A DNA stretch of 32,465 bases. Source: Eubacteriales bacterium (GTDB lineage: Bacteria > Bacillota > Clostridia > Lachnospirales > Lachnospiraceae). Positions 1-6,974 of the stretch are shown here, one piece after another. Every line of letters starts with the position of its first letter. Position 1 is the first letter of the stretch. The notes under the pieces are model-generated. The model was not told the DNA's origin. It did not search any database and was given only the letters and a program-made list of their open reading frames with translations. Location: assembly GCA_030524715.1 (NCBI GenBank), contig JAUNGB010000062.1, positions 1-32,465 of the forward strand. Reading direction: 5' to 3'. The translations under genes were made by a program, and so were the position numbers.

Positions 1-168
1 AAATACAACAAAATACTATAAAATACAATATAATAAACTGCATTTCCTGTAACCCTCTTTATCATGCCAATTATACAAAATCCTAAAAACAGTGTCAAGT
101 CCGGAGCATTGAGCTGTTACAATGCCGGAATACGTTGTTACTGTGAACAGCAACATACGTTCTTTGTC

Positions 169-194
169 ACATCCCACCATCCCTGCATATCATA
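169..194 (+). promoter_or_regulatory. possible mother-cell sigma (sigma-K-like) promoter of the dpaA operon
   Basis: CATATCATA at 186-194 fits the sigma-K -10 pattern CATA-N3-TA. An AC dinucleotide lies 15 bp upstream at 169-170, against a usual spacing of 16-17. The match sits about 29 bp before the dpaA start. Dipicolinate synthase is made in the mother cell under late sporulation sigma factors in known spore formers, so such a promoter is expected here. The match is short and could be chance. The rest of 1-168 is AT-rich and shows no gene. Confidence 0.3.
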
Positions 195-222
195 AAGAAA
201 CTTACATTTTGGGAGTTTGTAA

Positions 223-1107
223 ATGCCATACACCTATGACTATGCAGTCATTGGCGGCGACATGAGGCAGGTCTTCCTTACAGAAAAGCTTGCCATCGAC
301 GCAAAACGGGTCTGTTATTTTGCACTCTACGCCGTACCGGATAAACGCTGTTTTTCTGATGGAGCTTTTGTAACTGCCGCATCCTCTTTGGAAGAAGCAT
401 TAAGCCTTTCCGCCTGTATCATCGGCCCCATTCCCCTCTGCGGGAAGGATGCCTGTTTCAATCAAACTGTACTGGATGAACATATTTCCGAAGAACGGCT
501 TCTTTCCTGCCTGAAATCCGGCCAGTCCTTTTTTGGAGGATGTATCCCCGCAGAATTCCGATCTGCCGCCGACTTAAAAGGCGTGCGCATTTTTGACCTG
601 CTGGAAAATCCCTCCTTATCTTACTTTAATACAATTGCCACAGCCGAGGGCGCCGTCTGCGAGGCGATCAGACAAAGTCCCCAAAATCTCCGAAAAAGTT
701 TTTGCGCCATACTGGGCTATGGAAAATGCGGCCGCACCCTCTTACAGTATCTGAAGGGAATGGAATGCCGGACATACGTTGCCGCCCGCCGGGAAGAAGC
801 CCGGGCCCAGGCAGGCATCCTTTCCGATTACACAGGAACTCTTGAGGAATTTATTTCACATGCCGGAGAATTCGACTTCATCTTTAACACAATTCCTTCC
901 GCAGTCATATCCCTGGAAACACTGAAAAAAATGAAGCCCTCCGTTACGATCATCGATATCGCCTCAGCGCCGGGAGGCGTAGATTTTGAAGGAGCCCGGC
1001 AGCTTGGCCTTACGGCACGGTTATGTCCCGGCCTGCCCGGAAAATATGCTCCTGTCTCATCAGCCGGAGCTATTAAAGAAATAGTTGAAAAAAGTCTTAA
1101 GGAGTGA
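223..1107 (+). CDS. dpaA: dipicolinate synthase subunit A (DpaA/SpoVFA)
   Basis: One of two subunits of the enzyme that oxidises dihydrodipicolinate, from the lysine pathway, to dipicolinic acid, the Ca-chelator of the spore core; it acts in the mother-cell cytosol. The 294-residue protein shows the family N-terminus with YAVIGGDMRQ (residues 7-16), a central Rossmann region with GYGKCGRTLL, and the C-terminal stretch SAPGGVDFEGARQLG followed by CPGLPGKYAPVSSAGA. Length matches SpoVFA (about 295). The ATG at 223 follows GGGAG at 211-215. It is the first gene of an operon with dpaB, whose start lies 5 bp beyond the stop codon. Its presence indicates a spore-forming organism. Identification is secure. 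Confidence 0.95.
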   Translation: MPYTYDYAVIGGDMRQVFLTEKLAIDAKRVCYFALYAVPDKRCFSDGAFVTAASSLEEALSLSACIIGPIPLCGKDACFNQTVLDEHISEERLLSCLKSGQSFFGGCIPAEFRSAADLKGVRIFDLLENPSLSYFNTIATAEGAVCEAIRQSPQNLRKSFCAILGYGKCGRTLLQYLKGMECRTYVAARREEARAQAGILSDYTGTLEEFISHAGEFDFIFNTIPSAVISLETLKKMKPSVTIIDIASAPGGVDFEGARQLGLTARLCPGLPGKYAPVSSAGAIKEIVEKSLKE

Positions 1108-1112
1108 TCCAA

Positions 1113-1691
1113 ATGTCATTAAAAAGAAAGCATATCGGAGTGGCCTTTACCGGCTCCTTCTGCACCTATGAAAAAGTTTTCTGTGAACTTGAAAAACTGG
1201 TAAACGAAGGCGCCGTCCTGCAGACAATCTTTTCTGACGCCGCCGGAAAAACTGACAGCCGGTTCGGAAAGGCGGACGACTTTATAAAGCGGTCAGAGAA
1301 GCTTACCAAAAGCAAGCCCATCATGACTATTGCAGAGGCGGAGCCCATTGGGCCCGGCAGCCTTTTTGATATTCTCGTAATCTTTCCATGCACCGGGAAT
1401 ACCATTGCCAAGCTTGCTAACGGAATCACCGACACACCGGCGCTGATGGCGGCAAAAGCCCATCTTCGGAATAACAAGCCGCTGCTGATCTCCATTTCCA
1501 CCAATGACGCGCTTGGCATGAACATGAAAAATATCGGCCTTTTGATGAATACGAAAAATATTTATTTCATTCCCTTCGGTCAGGATAATCCAAAAACAAA
1601 ACCTAATTCCATGGTCGCCCATACGGAGCTTTTGATCCCGTCCCTGGAGGCAGCGCTGGAAGGAAGACAATATCAGCCTGTCATATGCTGA
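1113..1691 (+). CDS. dpaB: dipicolinate synthase subunit B (DpaB/SpoVFB)
   Basis: Flavoprotein-like second subunit of dipicolinate synthase, working with DpaA. The 192-residue chain starts MSLKRKHIGVAFTGSFCTYE, the typical opening of the family, and has the flavoprotein-fold segments ILVIFPCTGNTIAKLANGITD and DNPKTKPNSMVAH. A GTG at 1104 is in frame, but the ATG at 1113 is preferred because AGGAG at 1099-1103 lies 9 bases before it and the family begins at this point. The gap from dpaA is 5 bp, so translation is probably coupled. No sign of decay. Downstream, asnB follows after 47 bp without a visible terminator, so the three genes are probably cotranscribed. Confidence 0.95.
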   Translation: MSLKRKHIGVAFTGSFCTYEKVFCELEKLVNEGAVLQTIFSDAAGKTDSRFGKADDFIKRSEKLTKSKPIMTIAEAEPIGPGSLFDILVIFPCTGNTIAKLANGITDTPALMAAKAHLRNNKPLLISISTNDALGMNMKNIGLLMNTKNIYFIPFGQDNPKTKPNSMVAHTELLIPSLEAALEGRQYQPVIC

Positions 1692-1701
1692 AGGATTGCA
1701 A

Positions 1702-1721
1702 ATATAGCAAGATATAGCAAG
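1702..1721 (+). repeat. tandem 10-bp direct repeat in the dpaB-asnB gap
   Basis: ATATAGCAAG occurs twice in perfect tandem, just before the asnB ribosome site (AAAGGAG). It may be slippage. No regulatory meaning can be read from it. Confidence 0.6.
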
Positions 1722-1738
1722 AAAAGGAGAATTAAACA

Positions 1739-3589
1739 ATGTGCGGAATTGCCGGTTTCTATAACCCTGATGCAGACTATACGGCAGAGGAATCCAAATG
1801 GAAGCACATTCTGGAGCATATGAACCATGCACAGAAGCGAAGAGGCCCTGATGATGAAGGAACTTATCTTGCCTCCCGCTGCGGCCTTGCACATGTACGT
1901 CTTGAGATCATCGACCTTGTCACCGGACGTCAGCCTATGGTCAGAAAAACAGACGGGCGGGAATGCGCCATTGTCTTTAACGGCGAAATCTACAATATGA
2001 ACGAGCTTAAAGCAGAGCTTATACAGGAAGGGGTCGTCTTTCACACCACAAGCGATACGGAGGTGATCCTGACAGGATATATGCTCCACGGCAAAGATTA
2101 TATCAAAAAGCTTAACGGGATTTTTGCGATTGCGCTGTGGGATTCTGCCCTGGGCCTCATTCATCTGTTCCGCGACCGTCTTGGGGTAAAACCATTATTC
2201 TATACCATAAAGGACAGGACTCTTGTTTTTTCCTCCGAAATCAAAGGGCTGTTCGCCTATCCGGGCATCGAGCCAGTTCTGGACCGTGACGGACTTTGCG
2301 AAATTTTTGCTCTCGGCCCGGCAAAATCTTACGGAAAAGGAGTTTTTAAGGATATTCTTGAGGTTCTGCCGGGACACTGCCTTACCTTTCGCCACGGCGC
2401 TGTCAGAACAGAGGCATACTGGAAGCTGGAAAGCCGTCCCCACGAGGATTCCATGGAAAAAACCATCGAAAAGACCGCATGGCTCGTGGAGGATGCGGTC
2501 AAAAAACAAATGCTCTCTGATATTCCCATCAGTACCTTTCTCTCCGGCGGTGTGGACAGCAGCCTTGTAACTGCCATCTGTGCAAGGGAACTGAAAAAAC
2601 AGGGAAAAGTACTGAATACCTTTTCCTTTGACTTTAAGGATAACAGCAAATATTTCCGCTCAAACTCCTTCCAGCCAAGTCAGGACCGCCCTTACGTGGA
2701 ACAGATGGCCGCCTTTGCGGGTACAAACCATCATTTTCTGGAATGCAGCAATCAGGAGCAGCTAGAATGTCTTTATCAGGCAGTTGATGCCAGAGACTTA
2801 CCCTGTATGGCCGATGTAGAATCCTCCATGCTGTATTTCTGCTCAAAGGTAACTAACTATAATAAAGTAACCCTGACAGGTGAATGTGCAGACGAAATCT
2901 TCGGCGGATATCCATGGTTTCACAGCCCCACGGCCTTCCGGACGGATGCTTTTCCCTGGTCTGCGGACATGGAACCCCGCCAGGTTCTCCTGGATGACAG
3001 TATAATCCAGAGCCTTCACATGGAAGAATACGCCCGGGCCGCCTATGAAAAAACCATCCGCGAAACCCCGGTTCTTCCCGGGGATTCTCCCCAGGAAAAA
3101 AGAAGAAGAGAAATCGCCTGGCTGAATCTCCGCTGGTTTATGGCAACGCTTCTGGACCGCATGGACCGTACCAGTATGCATAACGGGCTGGAAGCCAGAG
3201 TTCCTCTTGCCGACCACCGTATCGTAGAGTATGTATTCAATGTACCATGGCATATGAAATGCCCGGATGGAATCGTAAAAGGGCTTCTCCGTCATGCAGG
3301 CGAGGGATTGCTCCCCAAAGAAATTCTCTGGAGGAAAAAAAGCCCCTACCCTAAAACCTACGACCCTGCCTATGAAAAAATGCTTGGGGAACGGTTGAAA
3401 GAGGTTCTCCAAAGTCCTTCCGCCCCTGTCCGCACCCTGCTTGACCCGAAGAAGGTACGCGCATTTCTGGACAGTCCTTCCGATTACGGAAAGCCTTGGT
3501 ACGGGCAGCTTATGGCAGGCCCTCAGATGCTGGCGTATATGCTGCAGGTAAATTACTGGCTGGAAAAATATCGTATCCGGATATTATGA
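1739..3589 (+). CDS. asnB: glutamine-dependent asparagine synthetase (AsnB type)
   Basis: ATP- and glutamine-dependent amidotransferase of 616 residues. The N-terminal class II glutaminase domain (about 1-210) has the catalytic Cys2 in MCGIAGF, the glutamine-binding NGEIYN at 81-86 and RDRLGVKPLFY at 145-155. The synthetase domain follows (about 240-600), with the pyrophosphate loop SGGVDSS at 269-275 and LTGECADEIFGGY further on. The start is fixed by Cys2, which must be residue 2 after removal of Met, and by AAAGGAG upstream. It follows dpaB in the same direction with no terminator between. Enzymes of this type make asparagine, but some relatives (AsnB of Bacillus, LtsA of Corynebacterium) amidate diaminopimelate in peptidoglycan, and B. 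subtilis AsnO is a sporulation paralogue; the sequence alone does not decide. Confidence 0.9.
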   Translation: MCGIAGFYNPDADYTAEESKWKHILEHMNHAQKRRGPDDEGTYLASRCGLAHVRLEIIDLVTGRQPMVRKTDGRECAIVFNGEIYNMNELKAELIQEGVVFHTTSDTEVILTGYMLHGKDYIKKLNGIFAIALWDSALGLIHLFRDRLGVKPLFYTIKDRTLVFSSEIKGLFAYPGIEPVLDRDGLCEIFALGPAKSYGKGVFKDILEVLPGHCLTFRHGAVRTEAYWKLESRPHEDSMEKTIEKTAWLVEDAVKKQMLSDIPISTFLSGGVDSSLVTAICARELKKQGKVLNTFSFDFKDNSKYFRSNSFQPSQDRPYVEQMAAFAGTNHHFLECSNQEQLECLYQAVDARDLPCMADVESSMLYFCSKVTNYNKVTLTGECADEIFGGYPWFHSPTAFRTDAFPWSADMEPRQVLLDDSIIQSLHMEEYARAAYEKTIRETPVLPGDSPQEKRRREIAWLNLRWFMATLLDRMDRTSMHNGLEARVPLADHRIVEYVFNVPWHMKCPDGIVKGLLRHAGEGLLPKEILWRKKSPYPKTYDPAYEKMLGERLKEVLQSPSAPVRTLLDPKKVRAFLDSPSDYGKPWYGQLMAGPQMLAYMLQVNYWLEKYRIRIL

Positions 3590-3628
3590 TCAGAATACAG
3601 CGGCCCGATACCTTTGCAGGTAAAAAAT

Positions 3629-3659
3629 AAGGGGAAAAGGATTCATTCCCTTTCCCCTT
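3629..3659 (-). terminator. intrinsic terminator of the YczE-like gene
   Basis: A stem of 13 bp with one mismatch pairs AAGGGGAAA at 3629-3637 with TTTCCCCTT at 3651-3659. Read on the - strand it is followed by ATTTTTTA, a U-rich tail, so it should end transcription of the - strand gene that stops at 3708. On the + strand no U-run follows, though the hairpin may also slow transcripts leaving asnB. Confidence 0.75.
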
Positions 3660-3662
3660 GTA

Positions 3663-3706
3663 CCCACCGCTTAGCGCTCTACGCATTTGAAACGTGGGAC
3701 TTCTTA
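3663..3706 (-). other. compact multi-stem segment, possible IS200/IS605-type end or ncRNA scaffold
   Basis: An outer stem CCCAC (3663-3667) / GTGGG (3694-3698) encloses short GCG/CGC-rich stems (CGCTTAGCG, AGCGCT), followed by ACTTCTTA. On the - strand this reads TAAGAAGTCCCAC ... GTGGG. Such end hairpins are typical of IS200/IS605 and TnpB elements and of their guide-RNA scaffolds, but no tnpB lies next to it (a tnpB fragment is found at 11985-12120). It sits between the terminator above and the stop codon of the YczE-like gene. Assignment is tentative. Confidence 0.25.
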
Positions 3707-3707
3707 T

Positions 3708-4349
3708 TTACTTATTCAAAAATGGCTGTGCCACATGCACATTAAAATATTCGATCAATGGTCCCATAAAGAAAGCTGTGATGATCGTTCCGACTCCTAC
3801 GATCTCCCCAAGAGCTGATAAGGACTGCCCTGACAGAAGGAACAGCACCACGCCCAAAACTACGCAGATCAGGTCAGAAACGATACGGCAAACCTTAAAT
3901 GACGCAGGATGCCACTTTTCCGTAATGATCAATGATACTGCGTCATAGGTGGAAACTCCCAGATCCGCTGTAAAATAGAATGCAGACGCCAGACACATTG
4001 CGACAATCCCGATGATCAGCATCACTGCCCTGCCGACGATTCCCAGTTCCGGAAAAACGTCCAATAAAAATTTATGAGAGAAATCAGCTATGTATCCAAG
4101 GAAAAGCAGATTTACCACCGTTGCGATTCCGATCCGATGCCTGTCATTGATCACGCTGAACATCAAAAGACATACATTGGCGATCACATATAAGGTTCCG
4201 AAACTGATAGGAAGCACAGCATCCAGACCGCTCATTAACGACTGAAACGGATCCACGCCAAAGGTCGCACGTTTAAAAAAGCCGACGCTGATCCCGCATA
4301 CCACCACTCCGATGACACTCATTAAAATTCTCTTTGTTTTTTTATCCAT
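3708..4349 (-). CDS. YczE/YyaS/YitT-type integral membrane protein
   Basis: A 213-residue, very hydrophobic protein with about five to six membrane helices (roughly residues 8-25, 42-66, 73-90, 102-128, 147-172, 180-200). It carries the typical family features: GVDPFQSL near residue 31, a glycine-rich first helix, and DLGVSTYDAVSL in the middle. Members are bacterial inner-membrane proteins of unknown function, often predicted to be transporters. ATG at 4349 follows an AG-rich stretch (GGATAAGAGGGA). It stands alone on the - strand with its own promoter (4502-4530), a leader of about 145 nt that can fold (4378-4448) and a terminator at 3629-3659. The family call is good; substrate unknown. 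Confidence 0.8.
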   Translation of the reverse strand: MDKKTKRILMSVIGVVVCGISVGFFKRATFGVDPFQSLMSGLDAVLPISFGTLYVIANVCLLMFSVINDRHRIGIATVVNLLFLGYIADFSHKFLLDVFPELGIVGRAVMLIIGIVAMCLASAFYFTADLGVSTYDAVSLIITEKWHPASFKVCRIVSDLICVVLGVVLFLLSGQSLSALGEIVGVGTIITAFFMGPLIEYFNVHVAQPFLNK

Positions 4350-4377
4350 TCCCTCTTATCCCTTTCTTTTGAATGCA

Positions 4378-4448
4378 TTTGAAAATTCATTCCCGCAATA
4401 TGCATCCCCCACTTTGCGGTATACATCTTGCAGAAAGCAATTTTCAAA
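4378..4448 (-). promoter_or_regulatory. structured 5' leader of the YczE-like gene (candidate cis-regulatory RNA)
   Basis: A perfect 10-bp inverted repeat, TTTGAAAATT at 4378-4387 and AATTTTCAAA at 4439-4448, encloses a second perfect stem CCGCAA / TTGCGG (4393-4398 and 4414-4419). With the promoter at 4502-4530 the transcript would start near 4495, giving an untranslated leader of about 145 nt that contains this two-tier fold and ends 28 nt before the start codon. I do not recognise it as a known riboswitch class. Confidence 0.4.
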
Positions 4449-4501
4449 CACGCTCCAGTACATCATTGCGCTAGTGATTACCCTAAGCGATTATCATTAA
4501 C

Positions 4502-4530
4502 AATATAATACAAGGAATGAAAAATGTAAA
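4502..4530 (-). promoter_or_regulatory. sigma-A promoter of the YczE-like gene
   Basis: On the - strand TTTACA (4530-4525) and TATATT (4507-4502) are 17 bp apart, each one base away from consensus. The nearest gene downstream on that strand is the YczE-like gene, about 150 nt away. Confidence 0.6.
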
Positions 4531-4751
4531 TATTCAAAAAAAATTTCTTTTATATTCCCGCCTGCCATCGCCGCAAGCCCAATAGCCGCTACTGAGTTCT
4601 CCTTATCTCGTAAAATTTGTTAAAACCTTTTCATTCTCAGGATGTACCAACCCGTTTTCCTTTCCAAGCGCAATACATTCCAATGCCACTCCTTACTCTT
4701 TTTATTTTTCTTGTTACAATGCGTTTGTTTAAACCGCTTCTTGTAACCGAT

Positions 4752-4779
4752 TATAATTTACGATAGTAACTATCGGTCA
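4752..4779 (-). promoter_or_regulatory. orphan promoter with 19-bp spacer and central dyad
   Basis: On the - strand TTGACC (4779-4774) and TATAAT (4757-4752) are 19 bp apart. A perfect dyad CGATAG-TAA-CTATCG (4761-4775) fills most of the spacer and overlaps the -35 box by two bases. Over-long spacers with a dyad are the mark of MerR-type promoters, and GATAGTTACTATC also resembles HxlR/MarR-type operators. No intact gene follows for 400 nt, and none starts on the + strand, so the regulated gene may have been lost. The rest of 4531-4879 is AT-rich and holds no gene I can support; a short - strand stretch near 4550-4690 may be decayed coding sequence. Confidence 0.4.
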
Positions 4780-4879
4780 ATAATTTATTTATAAAAAATT
4801 TGTGAACTGCTGTCATCCTATTAAAACTTCTTTCCTTTATATGCCTCCCCTTTCAGTTACAAAGACAATCTGCTTTGAG

Positions 4880-5434
4880 TTAATTTCGATCCTTGCCACA
4901 CTGCCCCTTCCTACTCTGGATCCGACTGCAGCCGCAAGTCATGTCAACCCTTTCCAACTGTAATAATCTGATTTTTTTATCAATTCCTCCCGCATAACCT
5001 GTAAGACTTCCATTGCTTCCCACAACCCGGTGACAGGGAACAATAACAGAAATTCCATTATGCCCGACCGCCCCGCCTACGGCTTGAGCAGACATACGCT
5101 GCAGCCCTCTTTTAACAGCTATTTGTTTCGCGATTTCGCCATAGGTCACTGTCTGCCCGTATGGGATAGTGCAGAGGATTTCCCACACTTCTTTTTGAAA
5201 ATCCGTCCCTGTGAAATGAAGCGGAACGGTAAAATCCGGCTCTTTTCCGGCAAAATAAATATCAAGCCAGTCTTTGACCATTTTAAAAAGAGGGATTTCT
5301 TTTTCTTCATGTTTTTTATCCAGATAAAGGGCAAAATATTTCTGCCCCTCAAACCATAAGCCTGTTAAGCCAACATCATCTGCGGCTAAAAAAATATTTC
5401 CAACAGGAGATTGATAGTGACTGGTATACTGCAT
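4880..5434 (-). CDS. ogt: methylated-DNA--[protein]-cysteine S-methyltransferase (Ogt type)
   Basis: Suicide repair protein that transfers the methyl group from O6-methylguanine to its own cysteine. The 184-residue chain has the small N-terminal domain (MQYTSHYQSPVGNIFLAADD) and the C-terminal DNA-binding/catalytic domain with TGTDFQKEVWEILCTIPYG at about 75-93, and the active-site motif PCHRVVG, with Cys134. An upstream in-frame ATG at 5458 exists, but the ATG at 5434 is chosen because GAGGGGTGG lies 6 bases before it and family members begin MxYTxYYxSPxG. A short Cys-rich tail (residues 164-184) is unlike the core fold and may be an extension of low importance. Promoter at 5478-5506. Confidence 0.92.
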   Translation of the reverse strand: MQYTSHYQSPVGNIFLAADDVGLTGLWFEGQKYFALYLDKKHEEKEIPLFKMVKDWLDIYFAGKEPDFTVPLHFTGTDFQKEVWEILCTIPYGQTVTYGEIAKQIAVKRGLQRMSAQAVGGAVGHNGISVIVPCHRVVGSNGSLTGYAGGIDKKIRLLQLERVDMTCGCSRIQSRKGQCGKDRN

Positions 5435-5477
5435 ATGATTCCACCCCTCATGATTCATCTATACCTCTGTATCTACA

Positions 5478-5506
5478 ATTTTACCATCCGGTCCGGCAAA
5501 TAGCAA
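5478..5506 (-). promoter_or_regulatory. sigma-A promoter of ogt
   Basis: On the - strand TTGCTA (5506-5501) and TAAAAT (5483-5478) are separated by 17 bp, about 45 bp before the chosen ogt start. Confidence 0.5.
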
Positions 5507-5523
5507 TGCAGTTTTTTACATTA

Positions 5524-5546
5524 AATAAAGTCAATTAAATAGATTA
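5524..5546 (+). promoter_or_regulatory. candidate AraC-type operator upstream of the MFS gene
   Basis: The 23-bp stretch reads AATAAAGTCAAT, two bases, AAT, one base, GATTA. It matches 10930-10952 (- strand, rhamnosidase promoter) at 20 of 23 positions. In both places the end of the motif is exactly 33 bp from a TATAAT box. This supports joint control of transporter and rhamnosidase by the AraC regulator encoded at 11044. Confidence 0.65.
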
Positions 5547-5556
5547 TCTGAAGCCA

Positions 5557-5585
5557 TTCCGGATTATTGCAACCTTTTTTATAAT
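5557..5585 (+). promoter_or_regulatory. promoter of the MFS transporter, weak -35
   Basis: A perfect TATAAT at 5580-5585 has only TTCCGG at the -35 position (5557-5562, spacer 17). A poor -35 box with an upstream operator is the layout expected of an activator-dependent promoter. Confidence 0.55.
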
Positions 5586-5631
5586 AAAACCATGGAATCG
5601 ATTCTTAGACTAAAACCCTGGAGGTAATAAT

Positions 5632-6825
5632 ATGACAGCAAACCATCAACTTAAAAAAATAAATTATATCGCTATTCTTTCCCTATTCCTTTTTTCAGGT
5701 GCAGGTTCTTTTATGAATGCAGCGGTACAGACTATGATGGATGCCTGGCCGCAGCTTTCCGGAACAACCGTACGCCTTGTAACCTCTCTGCCCTCGCTTT
5801 TTTCGCTTCCGGTCACGCTCCTTATTGGAAAAGCAGCCGGAAAAAAACTCAGTTACCGCTTCTGCGCTATTTTCGGAACAGCACTTATTTTATTTGCAGG
5901 AATCGCACCATTTTTCGTTTCTTTTAACTGGATGCTTGTTTTAGTATTTCGTGCATTACTGGGAATTGGCGTGGGCTTTATTGCCATGAGAAATTCACTC
6001 ATTCTGACATCCGTTCCGCAAGGACAGCAGACTTCCATGATCGGTTATGGTTCCAGTCTGATGAATGCGGGAGCTATGATTGCAGGACCTGTCGCCGGTA
6101 TTTTGGCCGGGTTGGGCTGGAATTATCCTTTTTTGTTTAACATCTTTGCCGTAATTCCGCTTGTGATTCTGATATTTTATTTGAAAGAACCGGAAAAAGA
6201 CGCAGTTTCAATTTCTGAGAATCCTTTCTGTGAAAAATCCTCTTACCGAAAAACCGACTGGCGTGTTATTTATTACATTGTCATGCAGTTCATTACAACT
6301 GCTGCTTTGTATCCTTTGCTTTCGGGAATGTCTTCCTACATGGCTGCTAATCAAATCGGCTCCGCTTTTATTGCAGGACTGGCAAATTCTGTCTATTGTC
6401 TTGCGGGAGTTCTGATCAATCTGTTTTTAAATCCTCTCATCAGGATTCTAAAAACCCGCATCTTAGGAGTAATGTGTTTCATCTTCGCTGCCGGAATGGC
6501 ACTTATTGTATATCTGCCGTCTATTCCGGCCATCCTGGTTGGCATGGTGCTTGCCGGGCTTTCCTTTAACACTATGATGTCTGTTTTCCAGTTATACAAC
6601 GGAAAAACAGCAGACAACCGCCTGGCTCCCGTCACATCCACCATTCTTATTGCTTCACTAAGTCTTGGCAATTTTGTTTCTGTTTATTTTATTAACTTCT
6701 GTCATACCGTATTTCACAGAAGTACCGATATTGAAAGTACATACTTCGGAAGCATGATCTGCTATCTTATTCTGGCACTGCTGAGTTTTATCATAAAGAT
6801 TGCGCCAAAGGATGAATATCTTTAA
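5632..6825 (+). CDS. MFS transporter, probable sugar or rhamnoside uptake
   Basis: A 397-residue major-facilitator protein with about twelve hydrophobic helices. Between helices 2 and 3 it has a loop of the kind GKAAGKKLSYR, then VFRALLGIGVGFIAMRNS (helix 4) and an N-terminal-half end GSSLMNAGAMIAGPVAGILAGLGW; the middle loop (about residues 183-205) is charged. Start: ATG at 5632 with GGAGG at 5620-5624. It is monocistronic and convergent with the aldo/keto reductase-rhamnosidase operon. The shared operator at fixed distance from the -10 suggests that it imports rhamnose or the sugar set free by the rhamnosidase; this is inferred from context, and the substrate cannot be read from the protein. 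Confidence 0.85.
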   Translation: MTANHQLKKINYIAILSLFLFSGAGSFMNAAVQTMMDAWPQLSGTTVRLVTSLPSLFSLPVTLLIGKAAGKKLSYRFCAIFGTALILFAGIAPFFVSFNWMLVLVFRALLGIGVGFIAMRNSLILTSVPQGQQTSMIGYGSSLMNAGAMIAGPVAGILAGLGWNYPFLFNIFAVIPLVILIFYLKEPEKDAVSISENPFCEKSSYRKTDWRVIYYIVMQFITTAALYPLLSGMSSYMAANQIGSAFIAGLANSVYCLAGVLINLFLNPLIRILKTRILGVMCFIFAAGMALIVYLPSIPAILVGMVLAGLSFNTMMSVFQLYNGKTADNRLAPVTSTILIASLSLGNFVSVYFINFCHTVFHRSTDIESTYFGSMICYLILALLSFIIKIAPKDEYL

Positions 6826-6833
6826 AAAACAAA

Positions 6834-6862
6834 CAGGAGGGAACTTCTAAAATTCCCTCCTG
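6834..6862 (-). terminator. intrinsic terminator of the rhamnosidase-AKR operon
   Basis: CAGGAGGGAA at 6834-6843 and TTCCCTCCTG at 6853-6862 form a perfect 10-bp stem with a 9-base loop. On the - strand it is followed by TTTGTTTTTT. It lies 112 bp past the aldo/keto reductase stop and directly after the stop of the convergent MFS gene, so it may serve both. The stretch 6863-6974 holds nothing else I can name. Confidence 0.8.
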
Positions 6863-6974
6863 AAATATCCCATCAGACCGGCATCAGTACCGCTATCTAT
6901 CATTGCCGCTGATGCTGCTTCCTAAATCTTGTGCAGGCTGAATCCATTTTGCCTGAAATTCCGTTTTTTTCATT

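Noticed and set aside
1-168. Possible regulatory repeats in the left flank (GTTGTT and AGCAAC near 134-153)
   Set aside because: Pairing is short and interrupted; no site class recognised.
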